A DNA stretch of 48,024 nt. Origin: a virus. This document shows, piece by piece, positions 18,074 to 27,392 of the stretch (within the stretch, counting starts at the first letter, position 1; each line of letters opens with the position of its first letter). Location of the stretch: IMG/VR virus record IMGVR_UViG_3300006162_000020, positions 1 through 48,024 of that record. One strand, written 5' to 3'. The notes beneath the pieces were generated by a model that made no database searches, was not told the origin of the DNA, and was given only the letters and a program-made list of their open reading frames with translations. The position numbers and the translations under genes were made by a program.

Positions 18074-20641
18074 ATGCCCAAGAAGAAAGGTGATGCACTT
18101 CCGGCGTCCATGCCGACGGAGGACACAACTGGTGCGACCAGAGGTCTAAACCCCGAGCAGTGGACCCATCTAAACATACTTCGTCGTAGGCATCTGACGA
18201 AGGGCGGGAACCAGATCAACATGGCGGTTCCCGCAACGACCACAGCAGTCGTTGTGAATTTCCTGAGACCCGAGCCCGACTTAGTCTACGGCGTCTCAAT
18301 CGTACCCAACTGGCTCACGGTAGTCTGGTCGGGTGCCAAGACGGTCAACGGCGTCACGATCTACTTCGGGACAGCTGCACCAGCCAACGCCACGATAGAT
18401 GTCCTGACCTTTAGGGACGAGAGCAGCATCCCCTTGAGCGGGACTGCGACTACTGGCGGTGGTGGTGGAGGGGGCGGTGGTGGCCCCGGCCCACAGGGCC
18501 CACAAGGACCTCCGGGTCCGTTCGCCGATACCGACGACCCCTACGAACCGCCGATGGTACCGGGCGGCCAGGGCCCGCAAGGTAACCCCGGCTCGGCCGG
18601 AGCTCCCGGAACCCAGGGCCCTCCGGGTCCGATGTTCTGGACCGACTCGGATGTTCCGGACGACCCTCCGGTCATCCCCGGCAACCCGGGCCCGAGTGGC
18701 AATCCAGGCGCCCCAGGAACGGCCGGCGCTCCAGGCGTCACGTACTTCTTTGAGCCTGAACAGCCCGACGACCCATACCACGTCCCGGGTCAACAGGGCC
18801 CTCAAGGCAACCAGGGCGCACCCGGCTTGCCCGGAAACACGCTCATACTGGATACCGATGTCCCTGATGACGCCATGCCTGTACCGGGCGGCCAGGGGGC
18901 ACAGGGTAACCCAGGGATACAGGGCGCGCCTGGTGTTATAACATTAGTAGACACGGACCCACCCGACGACCCCATGATGGTTCCGGGTGGGCAGGGACCG
19001 CAAGGAAACCCAGGTACTCCAGGTCAGGCTGGCGCGACGTTCCTGTTCGAGCCCGATGCGCCAGACGATCCCTACCATGTTCCGGGGAGCCCGGGAGCTC
19101 AGGGTAATCCCGGGGCCCAAGGGCCACAGGGCCCCATGTACTGGCAGGACGCGGACGTTCCGGACGACCCTGCGGTTATCCCCGGTTCGCCTGGCTCGCA
19201 GGGCAACCCCGGTAGCACAGGAGCCGCTGGCGCACCCGGCGCGATTCTCTATGCCGAGCCCGATGTCCCTGAGGAACCGTTCCATGTCCCCGGCGTTCAG
19301 GGGCCGACAGGGAACCCCGGCGCGGCAGGCACCCCAGCCGCCCTAATCTGGCAAGAGCCGGATGTCCCTGAAGAGCCCTTCCATGTTCCGGGATCTCAGG
19401 GACCGCAGGGAAATCCGGGGACTAGCGGCACCAGCGGTACCTCTGGTATCACGGTCTACGCCGAGCCTGACGTACCGGAAGAGCCCTTCCATGTGCCGGG
19501 TGTCCAGGGGCCCCAGGGTAATCCCGGCAGCACAGGTGGGACGGGTCTGCAGGGACCGATGGGCGCACTCGTGTTCGCGGAACCCGAACAGCCGGATGAC
19601 CCGTATCACGTCCCCGGGGTGCAGGGGCCGCAGGGAAACCCGGGCACCAATGGCACCAACGGTACTGGCGGTGGCATAAGCGGCTACATGATCGGCGAGG
19701 ATGTCACATATGACGAGCCTCAGTACATGTACGCCGACCCGAATTTCAAGCCCGTCACGATTGTCTTTCCGGCGAGCGCATCTACTTACACGCTCAACAG
19801 CGCACCGATTGGCTCGACGTTCGTCAAGGCGCAGGGATTCGCGAGCGGTGCCGGTGGTGGCTCGGGTGCCTGCCAGACCTCGGGTTCGGCGGCAAGCGGT
19901 GGCGCAGGCGGCGCTGGTGGCATGTACAACGAGGCGTGGTTCCCGGTTGCCTCGCTAGTAATGCCTCTCACGATCACGAGTCCGCGGGGCGGTGCTGGTG
20001 GCGCAGGCAAGGGCACAACGGCTCAGGCCGGTGCGAACGGCGCGAACGGCGCGGACGCCAAGATTGTTGACGGCAACAGCAAAACGATCTGGCAAGCTGA
20101 CGGTGGCACGGTAAGCGGTTCGGGCGGTGGCCAAGGCAAACTCGCCGCCAATTCAAGCGGGGGCGTAGCCAAGACTGGAACCAACTCGGGCGGCGGGAAC
20201 CCATCGCAGGGCTCTAACGGCCAAGCGGGCACGAGCGGCGCTGCGGGTACCGTGAACGGTAACGGCTACGGCAGTGCGACAGCCACCTACTCGATGGGCG
20301 GTTCTGGCGGCTCGAGCGCAGGCGGCGTGTCGGTAACCCCTGCCGCATTCGCGGGCGGTGCTGGGATAGCGGGGCCGTATACCCAAGGCGCGCAGACGGG
20401 CGGTACTGCTGGCGCGATCAACGGTGCTGGTGGCGCTAGCCCTACGAACTTCGACGGCTGGTTTGGGCCGGGCGCGGGTGGCGCTGGCGGTGGTTCCTCA
20501 ATCACCGGCAACGGTGGCCAAGGTGCAGCGGGTGCCAAGTACGGCGCAGGCGGAGGTGGCGGTGGCGCGTGTCTTACCGGGTTCACCTCCGGCGCGGGTG
20601 GTAACGGCGGCGATGGCGTTGTTGTAATGCAGTTCACCTAA
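18074..20641 (+). CDS. collagen-like tail fibre with repeated acidic Pro-rich units and Gly-rich tip
   Basis: An 855-residue fibre. Residues 1-125 form a beta-rich attachment domain, followed by ten consecutive Gly. About eleven units of 33-38 residues run to about residue 530. Each has a hydrophobic strand, an acidic element of type EPDVPEEPFHVPG or DVPDDPxxIPG, and four to seven collagen Gly-X-Y triplets such as GPQGNPG. The last 310 residues are extremely Gly/Ala/Ser-rich and end in GDGVVVMQFT, the style of polyglycine receptor-binding tips. Collagen triplets imply a trimer. It follows the propeller, so it is a likely host-binding fibre. Confidence 0.85.
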   Translation: MPKKKGDALPASMPTEDTTGATRGLNPEQWTHLNILRRRHLTKGGNQINMAVPATTTAVVVNFLRPEPDLVYGVSIVPNWLTVVWSGAKTVNGVTIYFGTAAPANATIDVLTFRDESSIPLSGTATTGGGGGGGGGGPGPQGPQGPPGPFADTDDPYEPPMVPGGQGPQGNPGSAGAPGTQGPPGPMFWTDSDVPDDPPVIPGNPGPSGNPGAPGTAGAPGVTYFFEPEQPDDPYHVPGQQGPQGNQGAPGLPGNTLILDTDVPDDAMPVPGGQGAQGNPGIQGAPGVITLVDTDPPDDPMMVPGGQGPQGNPGTPGQAGATFLFEPDAPDDPYHVPGSPGAQGNPGAQGPQGPMYWQDADVPDDPAVIPGSPGSQGNPGSTGAAGAPGAILYAEPDVPEEPFHVPGVQGPTGNPGAAGTPAALIWQEPDVPEEPFHVPGSQGPQGNPGTSGTSGTSGITVYAEPDVPEEPFHVPGVQGPQGNPGSTGGTGLQGPMGALVFAEPEQPDDPYHVPGVQGPQGNPGTNGTNGTGGGISGYMIGEDVTYDEPQYMYADPNFKPVTIVFPASASTYTLNSAPIGSTFVKAQGFASGAGGGSGACQTSGSAASGGAGGAGGMYNEAWFPVASLVMPLTITSPRGGAGGAGKGTTAQAGANGANGADAKIVDGNSKTIWQADGGTVSGSGGGQGKLAANSSGGVAKTGTNSGGGNPSQGSNGQAGTSGAAGTVNGNGYGSATATYSMGGSGGSSAGGVSVTPAAFAGGAGIAGPYTQGAQTGGTAGAINGAGGASPTNFDGWFGPGAGGAGGGSSITGNGGQGAAGAKYGAGGGGGGACLTGFTSGAGGNGGDGVVVMQFT

Positions 20642-20653
20642 CACCCGCTACCC

Positions 20654-21061
20654 ATGGCAAGCACACCAACGGCCGGGATTTTCTCGGCCACCGGTACCAT
20701 AACGCTCGGCACCGACGCGAACGGGATTGCAACCGAGACACTACCCGTCATCGTCGCGGCCAGTCCAACAGCCGGGCAGGCGCTCGTGGGTGACGACGCG
20801 ATAGTCAAAGCCCACGACCAGATCTACTGCTACGTCTACGACTCGAACCTCCCGGTCGGGAACCAGGTCATCGACGAGCTCCAACCACTCCAGATCGGCG
20901 TCTATCAGGCCGGACCCGATCTCCAGTGGCACAAGACACAGGGCCGGATAGTCGTCGGCCACAACGCCACAGCCCCCACAAACACAGCGACCCCGGTCGG
21001 GTGGCTGGAGGCATGTACCACGAACGGTCAGACCATTGGCCGAGTCCCGATTTACCAATAA
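20654..21061 (+). CDS. putative virion protein, 135 aa
   Basis: Encoded 12 bases after the fibre gene. The 135-residue product is rich in Ala, Thr, Gly, Val and Gln and is predicted to be nearly all beta strand. A short QIYCYVYDSNLPVG strand-turn and a C-terminal GWLEACTTNGQTIGRV pair are visible. It resembles the small decoration-type proteins found elsewhere in this operon. No specific family is recognised; a virion surface or fibre-accessory role is inferred from context. Confidence 0.7.
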   Translation: MASTPTAGIFSATGTITLGTDANGIATETLPVIVAASPTAGQALVGDDAIVKAHDQIYCYVYDSNLPVGNQVIDELQPLQIGVYQAGPDLQWHKTQGRIVVGHNATAPTNTATPVGWLEACTTNGQTIGRVPIYQ

Positions 21062-21073
21062 ACAGAGGATAGC

Positions 21074-21448
21074 ATGGCTAGTAACAAGGCGATTACGCTG
21101 GGCCCGGTCGCACTCACGGCCACACTCACGACCAACGTCGTCAACGCTCCAACGCTCACTGGCGGAACGACTGTTCCCCCGAACTCGACTAACAGCTACT
21201 ACATCCTGAGACATATCAGGATCGTGAACAAGACGGCCGGCGCAGTCACCGTGTCGCTCTGGAAGGGTGCGACGGGTGCCAACACAGCCGGTACCGAATT
21301 CGGGTTCCAAGGCACGTCGATCGCAGCGAACAGCTATATCGACTGGTACGGCGCGCTCCGGCTCGACACAACCGACTTCATCGTCGGTGGCTCCAACACA
21401 GCGACCGCATTGTCGTTCGAGGCAGAAGGCGAGATCGGGGTAGCCTAA
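21074..21448 (+). CDS. putative beta-sandwich virion protein, 124 aa
   Basis: A 124-residue protein. The strand pattern YYILRHIRIVNKTAGAVTVSLWKGA, then SYIDWYGALRLDTTDFIVGG, is a clear small beta sandwich like those of phage head or tail surface proteins. An AGAGGATAGC purine stretch lies before its ATG. It lies between another small beta protein and the internal virion genes and ends 1 base before the next start. No enzymatic residues are seen. Confidence 0.7.
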   Translation: MASNKAITLGPVALTATLTTNVVNAPTLTGGTTVPPNSTNSYYILRHIRIVNKTAGAVTVSLWKGATGANTAGTEFGFQGTSIAANSYIDWYGALRLDTTDFIVGGSNTATALSFEAEGEIGVA

Positions 21449-21449
21449 C

Positions 21450-22214
21450 ATGGCCGCAGGCGATCCCACGGGTGGCCTTTCGTCACTCTCCCCAGCTACG
21501 GCCGGGATCATGGCCGGTGGGTCGCTCTTAGGTACCACACTAGGCGCGATTGGAGGCACCCAGCAGCAGAACAAGAGTCTGGGTGAGCAGAAGCGGGAGT
21601 TCAACCTCTCGAATCAGTTACAGCAGCAGTCGCAGGCGAATAGCCTCGGCCGACAGCAGCAGATGGCCCCGCTCCGGGATCAGGTCATAGCGCAGCTTAT
21701 GAACCGATCCGGTATGAGCCCGACCCAGTTTAATCCTCTTAACTACGGGTCCGGTCAGAACCAGGGCGCACCCTCGCAGGGCGGGATTGACCTGAATGCC
21801 CTCGCGCAGAAGAACAACGCCAGCATGCCAAACGCGGGTCAGAACGGTGCCCAGATGAGCGCAATGAACAACGCCATGCTCGCTCAGTTGGGTTACGGCT
21901 CACCGCAGCAACTCCAGCATCAGGCCAACTCCGGCGATCTAGGGGCGGGCTATAACGTGAACCTTGGGTTACAGGGCTCGGGTGGTGGTTCCCAGAACAT
22001 GGGTCAGCAATGGACCCCGCAGCAAGGCTACCAACAGGCCCCGCAACAGCCACCGATGCAGACCGGATCGCTCGGAGCGGCCCAACTCTACAAGCAGGGC
22101 TTCCAGTCTCCTAATGGGATGCAGTCCGTGAGTGGGATGGGTCAGGGAGCGTACGGCAACCAGCCTATGACCGGTCAGTCGCCCTACTACAACAACTCTC
22201 TCCAGTCTTTTTAA
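21450..22214 (+). CDS. internal virion/ejection protein candidate, Gln/Asn-rich
   Basis: A 254-residue protein with an N-terminal glycine-rich hydrophobic helix (TAGIMAGGSLLGTTLGAIGG) followed by a Gln-rich amphipathic helix (QKREFNLSNQLQQQSQANSLG). The rest is Gln/Gly/Asn/Met-rich and disordered. This plan is like the small ejection proteins of podoviruses (the P22 gp7 or T7 gp14 role), which leave the capsid and enter the cell envelope. It is the first of four consecutive genes of this type. Assignment is by composition and order. Confidence 0.6.
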   Translation: MAAGDPTGGLSSLSPATAGIMAGGSLLGTTLGAIGGTQQQNKSLGEQKREFNLSNQLQQQSQANSLGRQQQMAPLRDQVIAQLMNRSGMSPTQFNPLNYGSGQNQGAPSQGGIDLNALAQKNNASMPNAGQNGAQMSAMNNAMLAQLGYGSPQQLQHQANSGDLGAGYNVNLGLQGSGGGSQNMGQQWTPQQGYQQAPQQPPMQTGSLGAAQLYKQGFQSPNGMQSVSGMGQGAYGNQPMTGQSPYYNNSLQSF

Positions 22215-22215
22215 C

Positions 22216-23169
22216 ATGGCGATGATTCCCTCGGGCACCTCACCACAGCCCGGGATGCCGCCCCGGCAGCCAGCCTACCCAGGCGCGCCAGTTAACCAGC
22301 AGAAACTACAGAGCCCGCTCTCCTTCCCCGCACAGGGTCAGGGAGGAGCGGGCGGTAATGGCGTTCAGGCCAAGCAGGCGAGTCCGGGTCCCCAAGCACC
22401 GAAGGCACCGCAAGCGCCCCAGGTGCCGCAGACCTTCCTGCAACAGCAGCAACAGGGGGTTCCGAGGCCCGCTCCGTCCTACACATTCGGCGGTAGCATG
22501 GGGACGGGATTGGGTGGGATGTCGGGAACGAACCCGTATTTAGGTGGGCCTAAAACAGGATCGGGCGCTCCACAGCCCCCGCAGATGCCGGGGGTCGGAA
22601 CGCAGATGCCCCAGCAGCCCTACAACCCCTACTCGGCACAGCCACAGCCCGGCATGCCAGGACAGGGCCAGGCGCAGCCCCAGCAACAGTCACAGCAGCA
22701 GTCGCAGGGCGGCCAGCAGCAACAGGCCCCCGGCACAGCCCAAGCGAACCAGATGGGTGGAGCTCTTCAATCCCTCTTGACGGGGCAGTTGCAGAACCCG
22801 AACCCCTACAACTCGTCTAACATCCAGACGATGATGCAAACCCTGAATACCCCGATTCAGGAGCAGCAACAGCAGCAGCTGGCGGCCAATGAATCAAACA
22901 TGGCCTCGAGGGGGTTGGCGAACAGCAACATCAACACCGGGTTCATTAACGACATCAACACACAGGCCGGCCGGCAGCAGATGAACTCGGCCGACATGCT
23001 CCTACAAAACGCGGCACAGGCACAGATGCAGGGCACTAACTCAGCAGTTAGTAACGCCTTGGGTTACGGCAACCAGCAGTTCGGACAGAGCCTGGCAACC
23101 GCCCAGCAGAACCAGAGCATGGACCAGCAACAGCAGCAGTACATGATGCAACTCTTGGGACTCAGCTAA
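22216..23169 (+). CDS. internal virion protein candidate, Gln/Pro-rich
   Basis: A 317-residue protein starting 1 base after the previous stop. The first two thirds are very rich in Pro, Gln and Gly. The last third is helical and better ordered: SLLTGQLQNPNPYN, ANESNMASRGLANSNINTGFIND and a Gln-rich helix to the end. That C-terminal pattern (short Gly-turns, ASRG, Gln heptads) is common in podovirus internal proteins. The stop overlaps the next ATG (TAATGG). A structural role in the capsid interior is inferred. Confidence 0.6.
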   Translation: MAMIPSGTSPQPGMPPRQPAYPGAPVNQQKLQSPLSFPAQGQGGAGGNGVQAKQASPGPQAPKAPQAPQVPQTFLQQQQQGVPRPAPSYTFGGSMGTGLGGMSGTNPYLGGPKTGSGAPQPPQMPGVGTQMPQQPYNPYSAQPQPGMPGQGQAQPQQQSQQQSQGGQQQQAPGTAQANQMGGALQSLLTGQLQNPNPYNSSNIQTMMQTLNTPIQEQQQQQLAANESNMASRGLANSNINTGFINDINTQAGRQQMNSADMLLQNAAQAQMQGTNSAVSNALGYGNQQFGQSLATAQQNQSMDQQQQQYMMQLLGLS

Positions 23170-24611
23170 TGGCCCCCTTCCAGAACTACGGCATTAGGCC
23201 CTCGAGCCTGGCCTACCAGAACATGTCCCACCCAGCGACTACCCGGGTCGGAGCGATTGGCGAGGGTATCAATAGCGGACTACAGGCCCTGATGAACGCC
23301 CTCCAGTTTAACTCGGAGCAGGCGTATAGACGGGGGCAGTTGGGTAACGAGGGTCGAAGGCTTGATATTGAAGCGGGTGATGCGGCCACGAGGGCCGCTG
23401 TCGCGGCCACCGGTAAGACCCACGACTATTTCGAGGCGATCTCTCAGGGCATGGACCCCGAGCAGGCCAGGCGGGCATACGGCATTGGGAGCTCGATTGG
23501 TGCTCAACCCCAGCAGGCGGGTGGGGCGCAGCCCTCGTCTCCGGGCGGGTTCAATGCGGGGGCATCGGTCAACACCGATACTGGCACAGCCATGGAGGCG
23601 CTCGCAAACGCCAACGCCATGCCCCAGTCCGGGATAGACAGTCGCACGTCTGATGGCGGCGATGTCGGTAAGACCCAAGCCCAACTCTTCGACCCCACAC
23701 GAACAGCACAGTACCAGACCGAGAACCTTCGCGAAACCGGGGAGAACACCAGAGCGGCCGACGACCTCGGCGAACGCAAGACGTATCACGCCGGGGAATT
23801 GGCCAACGAAAAAGAACGGAATCGACTTACCGCCGAAAACACCTCGGCCCTGCGAGAGCAGAACTTTGACTTTCGCCGTGAGTCGGCCACCGACGCAGCA
23901 CAACGGGGGGCAAACACCGCAGCCCCAGTCGCAGCGGCAACCAAATCCGCAAACGCGGTCACGCGATTCGATCAGGCGTATGCTGGTGCCAAGCGGGGTG
24001 ACACAGGCGATCTGGCCCCCGCAATCATGAGCGCCATGCAAGACGTGGATAACGTCGGTGCGATCCGGAGTTTCATGCTAAAGCATGGAGGCCAAGACCC
24101 ATCCGTCAAAGAGAACGTCAGTCAGTGGGTGAACACGATGGCGGGCCATCCACAGAACGTTCATTTCCTGGACGAGATGCACGACCTTGTCCACAGTATT
24201 CACGGCGCGTCACAGGAGAACGCCAACAGGTTCTTGGCGCAAGATAGTGCCAGCCACCCGATAGTGAATCCCGGTATGTGGGGTGCCGTGAGGTCCCAGT
24301 ACCAGCTTCCGGGGTCGCAGGACACGCAGGGCCCGTTGCAGGTTTCGCAGCAGGAGATGGATGCCATCAAGCGCAACAATCCCCAGATGACGGACACCGA
24401 TCTGTCACAGCACTATAGGGTGCAGGGAGCGGGCAGCCCGGGTGGTAACACCAGTACGCCATCCCAACCCCAGGCCCCGCAAACCCCTACGGCAGCCACC
24501 GTCCCAGGTAGCCGCTACCCAATCCCGTTCAAGCCCGTGCAGTCAAGCGTGAGTCCGACGGTTCTTCCCATTCCGCAGTTACAGCCGCAGTTACAGCAGG
24601 GCCCACAATAA
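23169..24611 (+). CDS. internal virion protein candidate, 480 aa
   Basis: A 480-residue protein whose ATG overlaps the preceding TAA. The N-terminus (RVGAIGEGINSGLQALMNALQF) is an amphipathic helix. A long charged coiled coil follows (about 60-90 and 165-250), with a helical domain at about 270-400 and a Pro/Gln-rich tail. Composition and helix content match the larger ejection proteins that line the capsid above the portal. No lytic transglycosylase motif is visible, so peptidoglycan cutting at entry is not evident here. Confidence 0.6.
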   Translation: MAPFQNYGIRPSSLAYQNMSHPATTRVGAIGEGINSGLQALMNALQFNSEQAYRRGQLGNEGRRLDIEAGDAATRAAVAATGKTHDYFEAISQGMDPEQARRAYGIGSSIGAQPQQAGGAQPSSPGGFNAGASVNTDTGTAMEALANANAMPQSGIDSRTSDGGDVGKTQAQLFDPTRTAQYQTENLRETGENTRAADDLGERKTYHAGELANEKERNRLTAENTSALREQNFDFRRESATDAAQRGANTAAPVAAATKSANAVTRFDQAYAGAKRGDTGDLAPAIMSAMQDVDNVGAIRSFMLKHGGQDPSVKENVSQWVNTMAGHPQNVHFLDEMHDLVHSIHGASQENANRFLAQDSASHPIVNPGMWGAVRSQYQLPGSQDTQGPLQVSQQEMDAIKRNNPQMTDTDLSQHYRVQGAGSPGGNTSTPSQPQAPQTPTAATVPGSRYPIPFKPVQSSVSPTVLPIPQLQPQLQQGPQ

Positions 24612-24612
24612 A

Positions 24613-26868
24613 ATGGGCGAGGACGGCCTTCCACTGTCGCAGGGCCAAGTATCGGGCCAGGTCCCGGGCCAACCCCCTGGCGGCCAGTACGCCAACACCC
24701 CCCAGCAGGGATTTGATCCCCATGCCGAGCTCGCGAAGGCGCGCCAGCAGTTGGGCGGGGGCTCGGGCATGGGTGGAGGCTTCGACCCCCACGCAGAACT
24801 AGCCAAAGCCCGGGCGCAGTTAGGTCAGTCGGGCCAGTCATCCATGGGTCCAGATGTGGGTAAGGGGACGACCGCCCTCTATGGCTACGGTGATATGGTC
24901 ACCGGGGGGCTCTCGAGTGTTGCAGTACCGGCCATGGAGTACGGGGTCGGGCGACTAGCCAAGGCCATTGATCCTATCGGTGCGGCCGAAACGTTCCCTC
25001 ATTGGTCCCAGGACAGCTACGGCGACATCCGAAACCAGATGCTCGACCGCCAGAACGAGAGTTATCGAGCGAACCCCAACACGGCAACCATAGCCCAGAC
25101 GGTGGGCGCATTTGACAGCCCCGTGTTCTCGGCTATCGGTAATGGCGTCAAGGCCGGCACCTCCATCCTTAGGACCCTTGCCGGTGCCGGTGCAATGGGT
25201 GCCGAGCACGGCGCGACACAGGTCAAGGGAAACCCGATAGACAACCCCGGAGACTACGCCACGAGCATGGGCTCGGAGGCGGCCGGCAGCATGCTCTTCG
25301 GCGGCCTCGCCCACGGCCTCACCGCAGGCGCGGGAACTACGGTCGATCGGTTTCCCAAGCTCCGGGAGGTATTTAACCGGGGCATGGAGCCGGACCAGGC
25401 CAAAGTCCTCAATGCGACCGTTGACGGGGCGGATGTCGCCAATCTCCCGGACCACAAGATGCTAGCCGATGTTAACCCGGCCCAGGCACAGGCGGTTCGC
25501 AGTCAAGCCGGACGCGAGGGTCAGGTCATGGATCAGGCCCTCACTGAACGAAATAAGAGCACCCCGGACCGCCTATACCGGTCTGTGGAAAAAACGCTCG
25601 GCCTAACCCCGGGATCGCTGAGTGCGGACCTGGGGGGCGAAGAAGCTGCCCAACAGGCCGACGCCACACCAGCCTACGCAAAGGCCAGAGCCTCCGCACC
25701 TCTCACGGAAAGCGAGGCCCCCGAGATATTCAAGCCGCTAAGGCAGGGCCGGCCGGCATGGGTCGATGCATACAACCGGGCCTCGACTTCGAGTCTCAAT
25801 GAGACCGGGGATGTTCTGCCCAAGATCATGGAACCTGACCCCCTACAGGACCAAGCCCGGGCCGCTTATGCCAAACTCCAGGCTCAGGCCAGGCCAGACG
25901 CAACCCAGACAAATCCCAATTTCGGGCCCAGCGATTTGGCGGCCCGAGCGGCCAAGCTCAAGGCAGAGGGTTCGCTCAGGGACCCGGGTCAACAGGGTAC
26001 CCTCTCCCGCACTACTGACCAGATAAGGACCGGCGGGGAGCCCGGGCTTTCGTTCGACACGTTCAAGAACATCAAGAACGAGATTTACAGCCCCGACAAC
26101 TCCTACCGTTCGCGGAAAGCCCTGCAGGACTGGGTCGGACAGGTGTACGATGCCAGGCCGGAATGGAAGGCGGCCAACGACCAGTACGCAGGCCATGAAC
26201 GCGTCAAGGAAATGATGCAACTTGGTGCCGAACATTTCGGTAGCGTCAAGAGCGCCGAACCCTACGACATAACAGAAGCCGTTAAGGATGTCGGCGGCAG
26301 CGAAAAGACCGCCTATGTCAAGGGCGCGATAGATGCTCTGAGGCTCAACGTGGACGCCCAGGCCGGGAGTGCCACGGGGGACGCCAACACTCCCCGGCAG
26401 GCGCAGTTCTCTTCCCGTGAGGGTCGGGCCAAGATCAAGGCGCTCGCCGATGCAGTCGGAGCAGATCCCGCAAAAATTCTCGACGCTATAGACCAATATG
26501 GCGGCGAAGAGGCGACCCGACAAGCGATTATGAAAGGGTCTGCAACGGCACAGAGAATCACCTCTCAGGGCGCTCTCGAAGACAACTTCAGGAAGCCATC
26601 CCTTGTGCAACTGGCAAGGCTGCCATTTGTCGAACACAGGGCCGCCGCCGAAATGGCCGCCCATGCTGTCCGGGGTGGCGAGACCGCCCGACTAAGAGCC
26701 GCATCGGCTAAAGCGGCCCCAGACCTTGTCAAAACCGGCAGCGACAGGAAGATGGTACAGACGAGCCTCGCCGAGCGAAACAGAACTACAGCCGCAGGCC
26801 AAGCCATGCGGAACGCGCTAACCCGCGTCAGTCCCGTAGCAGGAGCAGGACTCAATGCCACCCGTTAA
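24613..26868 (+). CDS. large internal virion/ejection protein candidate
   Basis: A 751-residue, Ala-rich, mainly helical protein. The N-terminal 75 residues carry a tandem duplication of the motif FDPHAELAKARxQLG (about residues 36-50 and 59-73) inside a Gly/Gln-rich linker. A GYGDMVTGGLSSVAVPAMEYG hydrophobic segment near 100 and further glycine-zipper helices (SILRTLAGAGAMGAEHG, MGSEAAGSMLFGGLAHG) follow, then long helical domains to the end. This resembles the largest ejection proteins of podoviruses, which span membranes during DNA entry. Its last 14 bases overlap the next gene. Confidence 0.65.
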   Translation: MGEDGLPLSQGQVSGQVPGQPPGGQYANTPQQGFDPHAELAKARQQLGGGSGMGGGFDPHAELAKARAQLGQSGQSSMGPDVGKGTTALYGYGDMVTGGLSSVAVPAMEYGVGRLAKAIDPIGAAETFPHWSQDSYGDIRNQMLDRQNESYRANPNTATIAQTVGAFDSPVFSAIGNGVKAGTSILRTLAGAGAMGAEHGATQVKGNPIDNPGDYATSMGSEAAGSMLFGGLAHGLTAGAGTTVDRFPKLREVFNRGMEPDQAKVLNATVDGADVANLPDHKMLADVNPAQAQAVRSQAGREGQVMDQALTERNKSTPDRLYRSVEKTLGLTPGSLSADLGGEEAAQQADATPAYAKARASAPLTESEAPEIFKPLRQGRPAWVDAYNRASTSSLNETGDVLPKIMEPDPLQDQARAAYAKLQAQARPDATQTNPNFGPSDLAARAAKLKAEGSLRDPGQQGTLSRTTDQIRTGGEPGLSFDTFKNIKNEIYSPDNSYRSRKALQDWVGQVYDARPEWKAANDQYAGHERVKEMMQLGAEHFGSVKSAEPYDITEAVKDVGGSEKTAYVKGAIDALRLNVDAQAGSATGDANTPRQAQFSSREGRAKIKALADAVGADPAKILDAIDQYGGEEATRQAIMKGSATAQRITSQGALEDNFRKPSLVQLARLPFVEHRAAAEMAAHAVRGGETARLRAASAKAAPDLVKTGSDRKMVQTSLAERNRTTAAGQAMRNALTRVSPVAGAGLNATR

Positions 26869-27154
26869 CGACCTTTCTGGCCGAGTAGGGAGCGGGGGGC
26901 TCCTGAAAGGCCACCCACTTCTTGCCCCCTTGATACCCATACACCCAGACTGGTCGGAGATAGCGACCGTGGCAGCGTTGTTTGTGCTGCGGTACGCCTG
27001 GAAGTTGATAGTGTGGGCGATCGCACCGGGCTTGGGCCGGATCATAGCCGGTCAGATCAGGAAGACCATGCAGCCCGAGTTTGACTCCATCCGTGAACGA
27101 CTAACCGCCCTCGAGCGCCGAGCTCTACTCTCCCCCGATGTCACCGAAACTTAA
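26855..27154 (+). CDS. small membrane protein, holin candidate
   Basis: A 99-residue protein with one or two hydrophobic segments: WSEIATVAALFVLRYAWKLI and VWAIAPGLGRIIAG (about 33-65). A charged helical C-terminus follows (FDSIRERLTALERRALL). It overlaps the preceding internal-protein gene by 14 bases and the next membrane protein gene by 17. Its size, charged tail and position at the end of the late operon fit a holin or antiholin. A coiled-coil tail could instead mean an accessory of the neighbouring protein. Confidence 0.5.
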   Translation: MPPVNDLSGRVGSGGLLKGHPLLAPLIPIHPDWSEIATVAALFVLRYAWKLIVWAIAPGLGRIIAGQIRKTMQPEFDSIRERLTALERRALLSPDVTET

Positions 27155-27392
27155 AACCGCCCTCCAGTGGGTAGGGGGCTTGGGCCTTGTCGCCTTTGGC
27201 CTCTACCTCCTCTACCTGGACGCCGAGACCACCGAGGCCGGCAAGGTATCCCTCCACACGATCAATGTCGCCGTGTCGCTAGGGCTAGCCTTCGCCGGGG
27301 GCTTCATCATTGACCCCAGCTGGGCCGTCAACCTCGCAACCACCCTGGGTGGTCTGGCCGGCAAGTTTATTAAGGGTGAGCACGAGGGGTAG
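27138..27392 (+). CDS. probable holin, two transmembrane helices
   Basis: An 84-residue protein with two clear membrane helices (about 11-27, VGGLGLVAFGLYLLYL; and about 43-58, INVAVSLGLAFAGGFII), a short polar loop between them and a Lys/Glu tail. The length and topology are those of class II holins, which form membrane holes to time lysis. Being the last gene before the late terminator, and paired with another small membrane protein, it is the best holin candidate. The endolysin lies elsewhere, on the minus strand. Confidence 0.6.
   Translation: MSPKLKTALQWVGGLGLVAFGLYLLYLDAETTEAGKVSLHTINVAVSLGLAFAGGFIIDPSWAVNLATTLGGLAGKFIKGEHEG

Noticed and set aside
18470-19680. CRISPR-like periodicity in the fibre gene
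   Set aside because: The periodicity is of protein repeats with divergent codons, not identical DNA repeats with spacers.
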